Under the pieces are notes generated by a model. It did no database searches. It saw only the letters and a program-made list of their open reading frames with translations, and had not been told where the DNA came from. Both the position numbers and the translations under genes were made by a program. From Bacteroidota bacterium (lineage in GTDB: Bacteria > Bacteroidota > Bacteroidia > J057 > JAJTIE01), in contig JAJTIE010000002.1 of NCBI GenBank assembly GCA_021300195.1, positions 28,865 to 92,864 on the forward strand: a stretch of 64,000 bases of DNA, read 5' to 3'. Below are positions 51,066 to 59,978 of this stretch, in pieces. Every line of letters starts with the position of its first letter. The first letter of the stretch is position 1.

Positions 51066-53756
51066 ATGAAAAAGCGTATTTTCGTGCGAACATCTGGCTT
51101 TCGCCCCGTGCGCAAAATTACGTTTTTTTTCCTCGCTCTGGCCCTACTGGCCGGGTGCAGTGCTGACAAGGACACCTTTGTGAGCCGAAATTACCACTCG
51201 CTGGTAAGCCACTTCAACGGCTACTACCACGCCCACCAGCGATACCTGGAGGGTGTAAAGCAGGTAGAGCAGCAGCCCAGCGTGCCCGAAACAGGTTTTA
51301 TTTCGCTCATCAGCCTATCCGACCCCCAGGCCGCACAGGCCAGCTACGCCCAGTTTGACGAAGCCACAAAGAAACTGGATGTGCTCATCTTTCGGCACAA
51401 AAACAGCCGGTGGCTAGATGATAGCTACCTGCTGAAAGGAAAAATCGCCTTCCAAAAGCGAAACTATTACGAGGCCATGCTCAATTTTGAGTATGTGTTG
51501 AAAAAATTCCCCAAAACAGAGCTGGCTGCCGAGGTACTGCTGTGGATGGCCCGGGCAGAACTAATGGCTGAAAATCCCTACCGGGCTTCCGAACTCATCA
51601 AGACCATACGCAGCCGGTACGGCACCCTGGAAAAGCGACTAAGGCCAGACATAGCCGAACTGGAGGTAACCCTGCTGCTGCAGCAGGAAAAGTACAACGA
51701 GGCACTGGTAATCCTGCAAACCGAGTATCCCTACGTAAAGGGCAGACGACGAAAAGCCCGCTGGCAGTACCTGACAGGCCAGCTGCTGGACGTACGAAAC
51801 GCCTTCCCCCCGGCCGTACAGGCATTCCAGCTGACGGCAAAGCTGAACGCGAGCAACCAGATGAACTTCCAGGCAAAACTGCAGCTGATCCGGCTGTACC
51901 TGAAGTACCAGCCCAATGCACCGGAAAGCACCGAGTACCTGGCCAAGCTACTGCGCCAAATGGCGCGAGACGGAAAATACAAAGAGTACAGAGACCAGAT
52001 ATACTACCAGTATGCCGAGCTGGCACTGAAGCAAAAAGATACGGAACGCGCCCTGAAGTACCTGCGCCGTAGCCTGGATGAGAGTAAGGGAAACCCCCGC
52101 CAAAAAACCCTTTCGTACTACCGCTACGGAGAGATCAACTTCTACCAGCTAAACCGGCTGGATATAGCCCAGGCGTATTTTGACAGCGCTGCCACCGTGG
52201 CCCCCCAGGACTTTCCGGACCGGCAGCGCATTGTAAACCTGAGCGCCACCCTAAAAGACTATGTGCGCTACCGGCAGGTGATACAGGAGCAGGATAGCCT
52301 GCTGAGCCTCAGCCGGATGAACGAAGGTGAGCTGCTGCGCTATATAGACAGGAAGCTGGACGAAGAAGAGCGGCAAAAGGAGCAGAAGCTGGCCGAGCTG
52401 AGAGACAAGCAGCGAGAGCTGGAGGCCAGGCGGCTAAATGAGCTGAACCAGAACCTGGGCCGCCCCGGCGACGACTTTAGCGTAAGCAGTAGCTTCAAGT
52501 TTGACGACCCCAACCTGGTAGCGCGCGGCGAGGCCGCATTCCGGCGCAGCTGGGGCGAGCGACCGGATGCAGACAACTGGCGGCGCAGCAGCAAGCGAAC
52601 CCTGGCCAACGCCGGGCAGCAGCGCGAAGAACTGACCGTGGAGGCCCTGAGACCCAGCAGCACCGCCGAGCTGGAAGCACGCAAGGATGCCTACCTGAAA
52701 AACGTGCCCCGCACACCCGAGCAGCGACAGGCTGCCAGCCTGGCCATAGCCGATGCCACCTTTGAGCTAGCCAACCTGATGCATCAGAAACTGTTTCTGT
52801 ACGACTCGGCCGTGGTGTACTATACGCAGCTGATAAAGGGCTATCCCGAATACGAAAACCTGCCCAGGGCCATGTATAGCCTGTACCAACTGCTGAAGGA
52901 CCTGAAAAAACCGGAGGCGGCAGACTATCGGGCACGCATCCTGGCACAGTATCCAAGCACCATATATGCCCGGCTAATACAGCAGGAGGGCCAGCAGGCT
53001 GCGGAGTACGATCCGGACTATGACTTCCAGCAGTCGTACCAAAACCTGTATACCCTGTACGAAACAGGAGACTACAACACCGCCCTGGCCCTGTGCAACT
53101 ATCTGCTAGAAAGCTCGCTGGACCACCCCGAGGCACCCAAGGTGTACTACCTGCTGAGCCAGCTGCAGGCCCGGATGGACGACCGGGAAGGGATGAAGCA
53201 AAGCCTGGAATATCTGTCGAAAAACTGGCCTACGAGCGAGCAAGCCCAGGTGGCACGCCAGACCCTGGCATACCTGAGCGGAAAGACCGAAGCGCCGCAG
53301 GCTGCCCCCGCCACAGCAGGCGGAAACACAGCTGATGCCGCCCTGCAGGGGTTTGTAGACCGGGCGGGTAATGAAAGCACCACGGTGGTGATTCTTATAG
53401 ATCAGGAAAGAGTGAAAAACAGCGACCTGGATGTCATTATGGCCAACTTCCAGAAACAGTATTTTTCCAGCGAAAGCTACCGCGCTATTGTCTTTGCCTA
53501 CACGGGCCAGAAGGACGAGAAGTACCACATGGTATACGTTACCAAGTTTCAGGACTACAACCTGGCCAATACCTATGTGCAAGCCCTGGCTAGCTATGAG
53601 CCCCTAATGGAACTGCTGAAGGGCACGCAGCCAGACGACCGCATCTTCTTCCTGAGTCTTACCAACTTCAAGACGGCATTCTCTCAGCGCCGTTTTCACG
53701 ACTATGCCCGGTACTACCAGGCCTACAAGCAGGAGATGATCCGGGGTAGGAAGTAG
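51066..53756 (+). CDS. sprE: T9SS/gliding lipoprotein SprE/PorW-like
   Basis: The protein has 896 residues from the ATG at 51066; a GTG one codon upstream is unlikely. The lipoprotein signal ends LLAGC with the Cys at residue 31, followed by the family's opening text, TFVSRNYHSLVSHFNGYYHAHQRY. TPR repeats fill most of the protein (DDSYLLKGKIAFQKRNYYEAMLNFEYVLKKFP and later copies), with a Glu/Arg coiled coil near 435-475. The C-terminal SprE domain ends IFFLSLTNFKTAFSQRRFHDYARYYQAYK. SprE/PorW is needed for type IX secretion and, in gliders, motility; it links the translocon to other components. Confidence 0.93.
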   Translation: MKKRIFVRTSGFRPVRKITFFFLALALLAGCSADKDTFVSRNYHSLVSHFNGYYHAHQRYLEGVKQVEQQPSVPETGFISLISLSDPQAAQASYAQFDEATKKLDVLIFRHKNSRWLDDSYLLKGKIAFQKRNYYEAMLNFEYVLKKFPKTELAAEVLLWMARAELMAENPYRASELIKTIRSRYGTLEKRLRPDIAELEVTLLLQQEKYNEALVILQTEYPYVKGRRRKARWQYLTGQLLDVRNAFPPAVQAFQLTAKLNASNQMNFQAKLQLIRLYLKYQPNAPESTEYLAKLLRQMARDGKYKEYRDQIYYQYAELALKQKDTERALKYLRRSLDESKGNPRQKTLSYYRYGEINFYQLNRLDIAQAYFDSAATVAPQDFPDRQRIVNLSATLKDYVRYRQVIQEQDSLLSLSRMNEGELLRYIDRKLDEEERQKEQKLAELRDKQRELEARRLNELNQNLGRPGDDFSVSSSFKFDDPNLVARGEAAFRRSWGERPDADNWRRSSKRTLANAGQQREELTVEALRPSSTAELEARKDAYLKNVPRTPEQRQAASLAIADATFELANLMHQKLFLYDSAVVYYTQLIKGYPEYENLPRAMYSLYQLLKDLKKPEAADYRARILAQYPSTIYARLIQQEGQQAAEYDPDYDFQQSYQNLYTLYETGDYNTALALCNYLLESSLDHPEAPKVYYLLSQLQARMDDREGMKQSLEYLSKNWPTSEQAQVARQTLAYLSGKTEAPQAAPATAGGNTADAALQGFVDRAGNESTTVVILIDQERVKNSDLDVIMANFQKQYFSSESYRAIVFAYTGQKDEKYHMVYVTKFQDYNLANTYVQALASYEPLMELLKGTQPDDRIFFLSLTNFKTAFSQRRFHDYARYYQAYKQEMIRGRK

Positions 53757-53775
53757 GTGCTGGCACGCCCTGCTG

Positions 53776-54534
53776 CTAGCCCTTTCGGGCTGCCTGCTCT
53801 ATCAGCTTCTCAGCCTTTTCGGTGCCCAGATAGCGGTCTATCGCCCCATGCGCCAGGTATAGTAGGGGCGTTAGCAGCAGAGCCAGCAGGCCCTTGTAGG
53901 CATAGTTTACCAGGGCAATGGCCAGCACCTGGGGCAGGCTCATCCGGCCACTGAAGTAGAAGGCAATAAAGAGTACCACAAAGCTATCTACCAGCTGGCT
54001 AACCAGCGTACTGCCCGTGGCCCGGAGCCAGATAAGCCGCGCACCGGTATAGCGGCGCAGCCAGTGAAAAGCCGTAACATCAGTCAGCTGGCCTACCAGA
54101 AAGGCCGCCAGCGAGCCGGTAATAATCCACAGCCCCTGGCCAAAAACCTGATCGAACGCCAGCTCGCGATCCAGGCCCGTGCTGGGATCGGTAGCCCAAA
54201 AACCTGCGGGTGCCAGCCACATGGCCCCATACACCATGATGAAGGCATACACCACCAGGCCGGCAGCCAGAAAGCTGAGCATGCGCACCCCGCGGCGGCC
54301 AAAGTATTCGTTGATGATATCTGTCATTACAAACACCACGGGCCACATCAGCACACCCGCAGTCAGGTTTATGCCCTGTAGGGGCTGCCCCAGCAGGCTA
54401 AACTCTAGCTCGGCAGGCAGGCCCAGGCTGCGTTCCAGGCTGAATATCTTGCTGCCTATCAGCTCGGCCAGCAGCACATTGGCCACAAAAAAGCCACCCA
54501 GTAGCCAGAACAAGCGGTCGGATTTACTATTCAT
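53776..54534 (-). CDS. Queuosine-precursor transporter (VUT/YhhQ family)
   Basis: The protein has 252 residues from the ATG at 54534 (MNSKSDRLFW), preferred over an upstream frame extension that reads through the rnz gene. About six membrane helices are present, with the family's hallmark VLLAELIGSKIFSLE near the start, then GVLMWPVVFVMTDIINEYFGRRGV and FLVGQLTDVTAFHWLRR. YhhQ-type proteins import preQ0 or preQ1 for queuosine in tRNA. The start overlaps the rnz stop by 8 nt, joining two tRNA-related genes in one operon. Confidence 0.92.
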   Translation of the reverse strand: MNSKSDRLFWLLGGFFVANVLLAELIGSKIFSLERSLGLPAELEFSLLGQPLQGINLTAGVLMWPVVFVMTDIINEYFGRRGVRMLSFLAAGLVVYAFIMVYGAMWLAPAGFWATDPSTGLDRELAFDQVFGQGLWIITGSLAAFLVGQLTDVTAFHWLRRYTGARLIWLRATGSTLVSQLVDSFVVLFIAFYFSGRMSLPQVLAIALVNYAYKGLLALLLTPLLYLAHGAIDRYLGTEKAEKLIEQAARKG

Positions 54535-55468
54535 GTGCAAAACCTGTGTGGGCAGCGGGGATCGGGATGGTAAGGCCCTCCTGGGCCAGGTAGGTATGGG
54601 CAAAGATGGGCCGAGCCTCGGCCAAGAAGGGTTCCAAGTCTCGGTAGCGGGCACTGTAGTGGCCCAGATACAGGCAGCCCACCTGGGCAGCCTGGGCTAT
54701 CTGCGCGGCCTGTTCGGCCGTGCTGTGCAGGGTGTCTTGCGCACGGGTGGCCTGCTCCCGGAGGAAGGTAGCCTCGTGGTACAGCACATCCACACCCTGT
54801 ATGTGGGGCACCAGCTCGGGCAGGTAGGCCGTGTCCGAACAGAAGGCGTAGCTATAGGCGGGGTCGGGGGCTGCGTGCACCTGCTCGGGCTGTATTATCC
54901 GGCCATCCTCCAGGCTTACGGGGTTTCCCTGCTTTAGCAGCTGCATGTAGGGCTTGGGCACGTCGTGCTTCTTGGCCTCAAAAAACAGGAATTTGGGTGG
55001 CTTGGGTTTTTCGCGAAACAGATAGCCCAGGGTGGGTATGCGGTGCAAGAGGGGCAGGGTGTATATCTCCAGCCTGTCGGTTTCATAGGCCAGCTGTGGC
55101 GTAGGGGTGGGCTCCAGCTCATGAAACCGGAGCGCATAGTGCACGCTGGAGTGGGTGGAAGCCAGCACAAACTGTACGTACGCCTCCAGGCCAATGGGGC
55201 CAATGAGGGTGAGCGGCTGGGTGCGGCTGCCCATGCTCAGGCTGGTAATGAGGCCGGGCAACCCCAGCACATGGTCTCCGTGCAGGTGCGAGATGCAAAT
55301 AGCGGTAAGGTTACGCAAACCCACGCGGTAGCGCACAGTCTGCATCTGGGTGCCCTCGCCGCAGTCTATCAGGAATGAATGGCCAAAGTGGGTAAGCAGC
55401 TGCGCTGTGGGATAGCGACCAAATGCCGGAATAGCCGAATTGGTGCCCAGTATCCGTACTTCAAACAT
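54527..55468 (-). CDS. rnz: Ribonuclease Z
   Basis: The protein has 313 residues, the usual short RNase Z length. The metallo-beta-lactamase motif HLHGDHVLGLPGL is near residue 60, SFLIDCGEGTQMQ precedes it, and further ligands are in FCSDTAYLPEL and YLGHYSARY. It cuts the 3' trailer from tRNA precursors. It overlaps the queuosine-transporter gene downstream and follows the STAS gene by 20 nt. Confidence 0.95.
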   Translation of the reverse strand: MFEVRILGTNSAIPAFGRYPTAQLLTHFGHSFLIDCGEGTQMQTVRYRVGLRNLTAICISHLHGDHVLGLPGLITSLSMGSRTQPLTLIGPIGLEAYVQFVLASTHSSVHYALRFHELEPTPTPQLAYETDRLEIYTLPLLHRIPTLGYLFREKPKPPKFLFFEAKKHDVPKPYMQLLKQGNPVSLEDGRIIQPEQVHAAPDPAYSYAFCSDTAYLPELVPHIQGVDVLYHEATFLREQATRAQDTLHSTAEQAAQIAQAAQVGCLYLGHYSARYRDLEPFLAEARPIFAHTYLAQEGLTIPIPAAHTGFAHE

Positions 55469-55488
55469 CCAGGGCCCCGGTCATCATG

Positions 55489-56085
55489 CTAGTCATCATC
55501 CTCTTCATCGGCCTCCTCGTCATCATCCCACTCATCATCTGCCTCTTCCTCCTGGTCGTCATCATCCCACAGCTCGTCCTCGTCCGCCTCGTCAAAGTCT
55601 TCGTCCCACTCATCATCTCCCTCTGCACCATCCGCTTCTTCCCACTCGTCTCCGCCCAGCTCATACTCTTCCTCCTCATCCTCTATGGCCTGGCCATGCG
55701 GGTGGCCTGCACGCAGCTCATCCTCCAGCTGCAGCTCCAGGCTGCCCAGCACCACGGCCTCCAGGGCCTCCTCGCGCGTAGGCAGTATGTTTAGCACGCT
55801 GGTAAGCTGAGATATCTCCATCACCTTCTGTACCATGGGGGTAATGCCGTACAGAATAAACTGCCCACCCTTCTGGCTGCACAGCCGGTTGCCCACCAGC
55901 AGGGCGCTCAGCCCACTGCTGTCAGCAAACTTGATTTCAGCCAGGTTCAGCACAATGTTTGCGAACCCCTCGCTGTTCAGCAGCACAAACTCCCCCTTCA
56001 GGGCAGGGGCAATGCGGCTATCCAATTTCTCCTCATGCAGGTCTATGACCGCTACATGATCTTGCTTATCGATGGCGTACTTCAT
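55489..56085 (-). CDS. STAS-domain anti-sigma-factor antagonist-like protein with very acidic tail
   Basis: The protein has 198 residues. The first ~115 form a STAS domain, with the switch region IKFADSSGLSALLVG; the phosphorylatable Ser would be residue 56 or 57. In SpoIIAA-type proteins this serine controls binding to an anti-sigma kinase, but no RsbW-like kinase is nearby. The last 66 residues (133-198) carry 46 Asp or Glu and no Lys or Arg, with four evenly scattered Trp. Such a tail is not part of the STAS family and gives the gene a repetitive look. It is upstream of rnz on the same strand. Confidence 0.88.
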   Translation of the reverse strand: MKYAIDKQDHVAVIDLHEEKLDSRIAPALKGEFVLLNSEGFANIVLNLAEIKFADSSGLSALLVGNRLCSQKGGQFILYGITPMVQKVMEISQLTSVLNILPTREEALEAVVLGSLELQLEDELRAGHPHGQAIEDEEEEYELGGDEWEEADGAEGDDEWDEDFDEADEDELWDDDDQEEEADDEWDDDEEADEEDDD

Positions 56086-56403
56086 AAATGACTGACAGGT
56101 TGTGGCAATGAGCCAACAAACAAACGATAAAGCCCGAAAGCGTGCAAGTTTTTTTATTCCAAAAATACGCTTTTTAGCCCTTGCACTCGCCTTGCCAGGG
56201 CTGGGTGCCTGTTCGGCTATCCAGGCTGGCAGCTGTGTCTATATTACTGGACGCTCCCTGCTCAGTTATCCAGCGGAGCGGGAATTTTGGCGGCATTTTG
56301 CGTATTTTGCATAATTAGATTCATTTTTTGAGCCTTTGCAATTCTTCTGGCATGCCAATTGCAGTACGCATACCAGTAGTACCCATACGTAAACGTAATA
56401 GAC
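56086..56403. other. Intergenic region with a doubtful 66-70 codon frame
   Basis: The region separates the divergent STAS and DUF3108 genes. A plus-strand frame from 56102 (or ATG 56108) to 56314 could encode a short lipoprotein (KIRFLALALALPGLGAC), but its tail is unlike a mature protein and there is no good promoter. The part after 56280 is AT-rich and carries TATTTTG and TTTTTTG tracts that likely hold the promoter of the gene at 56404. Confidence 0.4.
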
Positions 56404-57228
56404 ATGAAAAAGCCCTTTTCCCTGCTCATTATCGCCACGGGCACCCTGCTTATGGCCTTTGTACCCGGGCAGCCAGTACCACAGGCACCCCAGCATGCTA
56501 CAGCACCCGATTTCCCCAGCTATACGGTGAATGCCTTCAAGCTGGGTGAGCAGATTGTGTATCGTGTGCACTACGGCGCCATTACTGCCGGAGACGTAGT
56601 ATTCCGGGTAGACGACCAGCTGCACCCCTATGGCAATCGGAAGACGTATCGCTTCACGGTATCGGCCGAATCTGCCAGCAGCTTCGAGTTTATCTACAAA
56701 TACAAAGCCTGGTTCGACACCTATGTAGACGAAAAGGCCCTCTTCCCCTGGCACTACAGTCGTAGCACAAATGAGGGGAGCTATCACTACGAAGACAACG
56801 TGGTATTCGACCACTACAACCGGCAGGTAAAGGGCCGAAAGGGCAGCTTCGCCATCCAGCCCAATACGCAAGACATGATTTCCGTGTTCTACTATGCCCG
56901 CTGCCTGAACTTTGACCGCCTGACGCCAGGCAAGATCTACAAGATGCCACAAACCTTTCTGGACGACAAGATGCATGCCGGCGCCTTCCGCTACTATGGC
57001 AAAGAGGTGATAAAGACCCCGCTGGGCAAGATAGAGACCTACAAGGTGGCCCCGGTGCTGGATGATGGCTCCGTGTTCCACGGCGAAGAGGAGATGAAGA
57101 TCTGGATATCGGCAGATGCGAATAAGATCCCGGTGCGCATTACCTCGCCCATAGTGGTAGGTAGCATTGTGGTAGACCTGAAAAGCTACGAGAACCTGAA
57201 TAACCCCTTTACTGCCCTTCAGGGCTAG
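56404..57228 (+). CDS. DUF3108 exported protein
   Basis: The protein has 274 residues with a signal peptide (MKKPFSLLIIATGTLLMAFVPG). The mature part has the DUF3108 pattern: FKLGEQIVYRVHYGAITAGDVVFRVDDQ, then ESASSFEFIYKYKAWFDTYVDEK and KTPLGKIETYKVAPVL. The fold is predicted as an antiparallel beta structure. The function in this family is unknown; similarity to lipid-binding barrel families has been suggested, but nothing here proves it. It stands alone and has its own terminator. Confidence 0.88.
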   Translation: MKKPFSLLIIATGTLLMAFVPGQPVPQAPQHATAPDFPSYTVNAFKLGEQIVYRVHYGAITAGDVVFRVDDQLHPYGNRKTYRFTVSAESASSFEFIYKYKAWFDTYVDEKALFPWHYSRSTNEGSYHYEDNVVFDHYNRQVKGRKGSFAIQPNTQDMISVFYYARCLNFDRLTPGKIYKMPQTFLDDKMHAGAFRYYGKEVIKTPLGKIETYKVAPVLDDGSVFHGEEEMKIWISADANKIPVRITSPIVVGSIVVDLKSYENLNNPFTALQG

Positions 57229-57254
57229 GTTTTCCTTCCCATGCATACACGCAG

Positions 57255-57287
57255 GGTCTTGCGGGCTAGCCTGCAGGACCTTTTTTT
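57255..57287 (+). terminator. Rho-independent terminator
   Basis: GGTCTTGCGG at 57255-57264 pairs with CTGCAGGACC at 57271-57280 (two G-U wobbles) around a GCTAGC loop, followed by seven T. It lies 26 nt after the DUF3108 stop. Confidence 0.85.
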
Positions 57288-57313
57288 ATGTGTGGAATGC
57301 AGGCCGGGCTCGC

Positions 57314-57321
57314 TATTTTTG
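57314..57321 (+). promoter_or_regulatory. -7 promoter box TATTTTTG
   Basis: Exact TAnnTTTG match ending 4 nt before the ATG at 57326, so the transcript would be leaderless. It supports that start over an in-frame ATG at 57290. Confidence 0.6.
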
Positions 57322-57325
57322 GGGC

Positions 57326-58588
57326 ATGAGGCCCGGCAGCAGCACCGCCTACCAGCTATACAAGCTGGGCAGCTTTGGCAGTACGCTGCTATTCAGCATG
57401 TTTATGGCACACTGGCTGGGCCGGGGCGAGCAGCTGGATGCCTATGAGACGGCCCTGCTGTACGTAGGGGGCTTCAGTGCGCCACTCGGCTATGCCCTGG
57501 GGCAGGTGTTTCAGCAGGGCTACCTGCCACATAGCCGCCTGCTGCCCCACTGGCAGCTGGGCAGCCTGTGGGGCCTGGTGGCCGGCCTGGCAGTGGGGCT
57601 GGGCCTGTGGCTTAGCCGCAGCCTGAGCCTACAGCTGGTGTATCCGTCGGCAGTATTGGCCTTTGCCCTCACGGCGGGCCTGCAGCTGGAGCTTTACATC
57701 CTGAAGCGGCGGCCTCCGCATAGCTTGCTCATTTTTGCCAGCTGGTACCACGGGGGGTATTTTTTGGCCTGCCTGCTGCCCGTCTACCTGTGGCAAGACC
57801 TGGGTGCCAGCCTGTGGGCTGCTGCCGGCGTGGCCCTGCTGCGCTACCTGATCCTTACCCGGCTGCTGTGGCAGGATCCTGCTGCCCCCCGGCAGCGTGC
57901 CACTGAGCAGCTGTGGCCCCTATTCTGGCCCGTGCTGGGGGCTGGCCTGCTGGGCATTGGTGCACGGTACTTCGATGGTTTTCTGATCCGCTATGCCGAC
58001 CCCGATCACTTTGTCCTATTCCGCTACGCCTCGCGCGAGCTTCCGCTTAGCGTGCTGCTTGCCAGCTCGCTCTCGGCCTACTGGGCCGGGCGGGTGGCCG
58101 ATGTGGGGGGCATAACCCCCCAGCATACGCTGGCCATGCGGCGGGCCAGCACCCGCCTGATGCATCAGGTGTTTCCGCTCAGCATCCTGCTGGTGCTGCT
58201 GGCCCCCCTACTCTACCGCCTGCTCTACGGCCCCCAGTTTACCGAGGCTGCGGGTGTATTCAGCCTATACCTCCTGCTGGTTATACCGCGCTGCCTGCTG
58301 CCCCAGGCCCTGCTGGTAGGCCTGCGGCTGAATGCCCTGCTACTCCGCATAGCCCTATGGGAGCTGCTGCTGCACCTGGCCCTCTCCCTACTGCTGGTGC
58401 ACACCCTGGGCTATGCTGGGGCCGCCTGGGCCACCCTGGCGGCCTATAGCCTGGAGAAGATACTACTGGTGCACCATGCCCGGCGCAGGGGTGTGCGGCT
58501 GCGCCAGTATCTTTCCATCCGCACCTGGCTGTTGTACAGCCTGGCGCTGGTGCTCAGCTGGGGTGCCAGTTGGCTATTTTTTTCGTGA
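57326..58588 (+). CDS. Polysaccharide/lipid flippase-like membrane protein (Wzx/MATE type)
   Basis: The protein has 420 residues from the ATG at 57326 (MRPGSSTAYQLYKLG). Ten to twelve membrane helices alternate with short charged loops. There is a run of FRYASRELPLSVLLASSLSAYWA and a second-half FPLSILLVLLAPLLYRLLYGPQFTEAA, both usual in the polysaccharide-transport (PST/Wzx) branch of the MOP superfamily. It would flip undecaprenyl-linked sugars across the inner membrane. The sugar cluster at 7.2-10.4 kb is far away. The gene ends 63 nt before pepP. Confidence 0.8.
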   Translation: MRPGSSTAYQLYKLGSFGSTLLFSMFMAHWLGRGEQLDAYETALLYVGGFSAPLGYALGQVFQQGYLPHSRLLPHWQLGSLWGLVAGLAVGLGLWLSRSLSLQLVYPSAVLAFALTAGLQLELYILKRRPPHSLLIFASWYHGGYFLACLLPVYLWQDLGASLWAAAGVALLRYLILTRLLWQDPAAPRQRATEQLWPLFWPVLGAGLLGIGARYFDGFLIRYADPDHFVLFRYASRELPLSVLLASSLSAYWAGRVADVGGITPQHTLAMRRASTRLMHQVFPLSILLVLLAPLLYRLLYGPQFTEAAGVFSLYLLLVIPRCLLPQALLVGLRLNALLLRIALWELLLHLALSLLLVHTLGYAGAAWATLAAYSLEKILLVHHARRRGVRLRQYLSIRTWLLYSLALVLSWGASWLFFS

Positions 58589-58638
58589 AAGCGGGGCGCT
58601 ATGCCTGTTTCTGGCTTGCAGGTGTGGGCCATAGCCAG

Positions 58639-58646
58639 TACCTTGG
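58639..58646 (+). promoter_or_regulatory. -7-like promoter box TACCTTGG
   Basis: One mismatch to TAnnTTTG, ending 4 nt before the aminopeptidase ATG at 58651. Confidence 0.45.
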
Positions 58647-58650
58647 CCCC

Positions 58651-59949
58651 ATGCGATACAAGACCCCACCCGCCAGCCTTTTCGAGCGGAACCGTAAGAA
58701 GTTTGTGGCACAGATGGAGCCTGGCACGGCAGCACTATTCTATGCCAATGACCTGCTGCCCACCAATGCCGACGCGCACTATAACTTTACCCAGAACTCA
58801 AACTTCTACTACCTGACCGGTATAGACCAGGAGGACTGTGCGCTTTTTCTATTCCCCGATGCACCCAGGCCCGAGCTGAGGGAGGTGCTATTTGTGCGCA
58901 AAACCAGCCCGGAAATCCAGCTGTGGGAGGGCTGGAAGTATAGCCCGGAGGAAGCCACTGCTGCCAGTGGCATTGCCCACATCCAGTACTTCAGTGGCCT
59001 GAATGATTTTTTCCTGCGGCATCTCAATCTGTTCGGGGGCTTGTATCTCTACTTCAATGAGCACGAGCGAAACCGGCTGTACTACCCCAGTGCCAGCCAC
59101 CAGCTGGCGCACCGCATGCAGCAGCAGTACCCCGGGCACCGCATCCTGCGCGCGGCACCCATCCTGTACACATGCCGGATGCAGAAGGAGCCCGAGGAGC
59201 TGGCCCAGCTGCGCGAGGCCATCCGGCTGACAGACGAGGCTTTCCGGCTGGTTTTGACAGAGATAAAGCCGGGCATGAAGGAGTATGAACTGGAGGCGCT
59301 GATTACCTACACCTTTATGCGGCAGGGTGCCACTGGGCACGCCTATACACCCATCCTGGCCTCGGGCAAAAACGCCTGCGTACTGCACTATATACAGAAC
59401 GATGGCCTGTGCCAAGCCGGAGAATTGATCCTGATGGATTTTGGTGCCGAGTATGGCCTGTACAGTGCCGACCTGAGCCGTACCATACCGGTAAATGGCC
59501 GCTTTACCGAGCGGCAAAAGGCCATCTACCAGGCTGTGTACCGCGTAATGCAGCGCGCCAAGCAGCGGCTACAGCCTGGCACACTGATGGTGGACTACCT
59601 GGAGGCAGCAGAGCAAGATATGGATGAGGAGCTGCTGAGCCTGGGCCTGATAAGCCCGGAGGACGTGAAGCGGATGCCTGCGGGCAAGCATGCCTGCAAG
59701 GAGAAATACTTCCCCCACGGCCTGAGTCACCACCTGGGGCTAGACACGCACGACGTGAACCGCTGGTACCAGCCCTTTCGGGCGGGCATGGTCTTCACCG
59801 TAGAGCCGGGTATCTATGTAGTGGAAGAGGGCATCGGCATCCGCCTGGAGAATGACGTGCTGATAACCGAGCAGGGCCCGGTAGACCTGATGGACGAACT
59901 ACGCACCCCCCTAACCCTGGAGGAGATAGAAGCAGCCATGGCAAGATAG
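58651..59949 (+). CDS. pepP: Xaa-Pro aminopeptidase (aminopeptidase P, M24B)
   Basis: The protein has 432 residues from the ATG at 58651 (MRYKTPPASLFERNRKKF), the usual family start; upstream codons in the frame run into the flippase gene. The creatinase N-terminal domain includes FTQNSNFYYLTGIDQEDCAL. Metal ligands are seen in LMDFGAEYGLYSADLSRT (two Asp), FPHGLSHHLGLDTHD (His), TVEPGIYV (Glu) and IGIRLENDVL (Glu). It removes an N-terminal residue that precedes proline and is cytoplasmic. Confidence 0.94.
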   Translation: MRYKTPPASLFERNRKKFVAQMEPGTAALFYANDLLPTNADAHYNFTQNSNFYYLTGIDQEDCALFLFPDAPRPELREVLFVRKTSPEIQLWEGWKYSPEEATAASGIAHIQYFSGLNDFFLRHLNLFGGLYLYFNEHERNRLYYPSASHQLAHRMQQQYPGHRILRAAPILYTCRMQKEPEELAQLREAIRLTDEAFRLVLTEIKPGMKEYELEALITYTFMRQGATGHAYTPILASGKNACVLHYIQNDGLCQAGELILMDFGAEYGLYSADLSRTIPVNGRFTERQKAIYQAVYRVMQRAKQRLQPGTLMVDYLEAAEQDMDEELLSLGLISPEDVKRMPAGKHACKEKYFPHGLSHHLGLDTHDVNRWYQPFRAGMVFTVEPGIYVVEEGIGIRLENDVLITEQGPVDLMDELRTPLTLEEIEAAMAR

Positions 59950-59978
59950 TGCCCGGCTGGCATGGCCAGCTACAGGGC

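Noticed and set aside
55489..55690. Repetitive GAT/GAG/TCC-type tract resembling a direct repeat or CRISPR-like array
   Set aside because: It is in frame and encodes the acidic tail of the STAS protein; there are no unique spacers.
56266..57246. Long minus-strand frame opposite the DUF3108 gene
   Set aside because: The plus-strand gene has a signal peptide and family motifs; the antisense frame has neither a promoter nor recognisable content.
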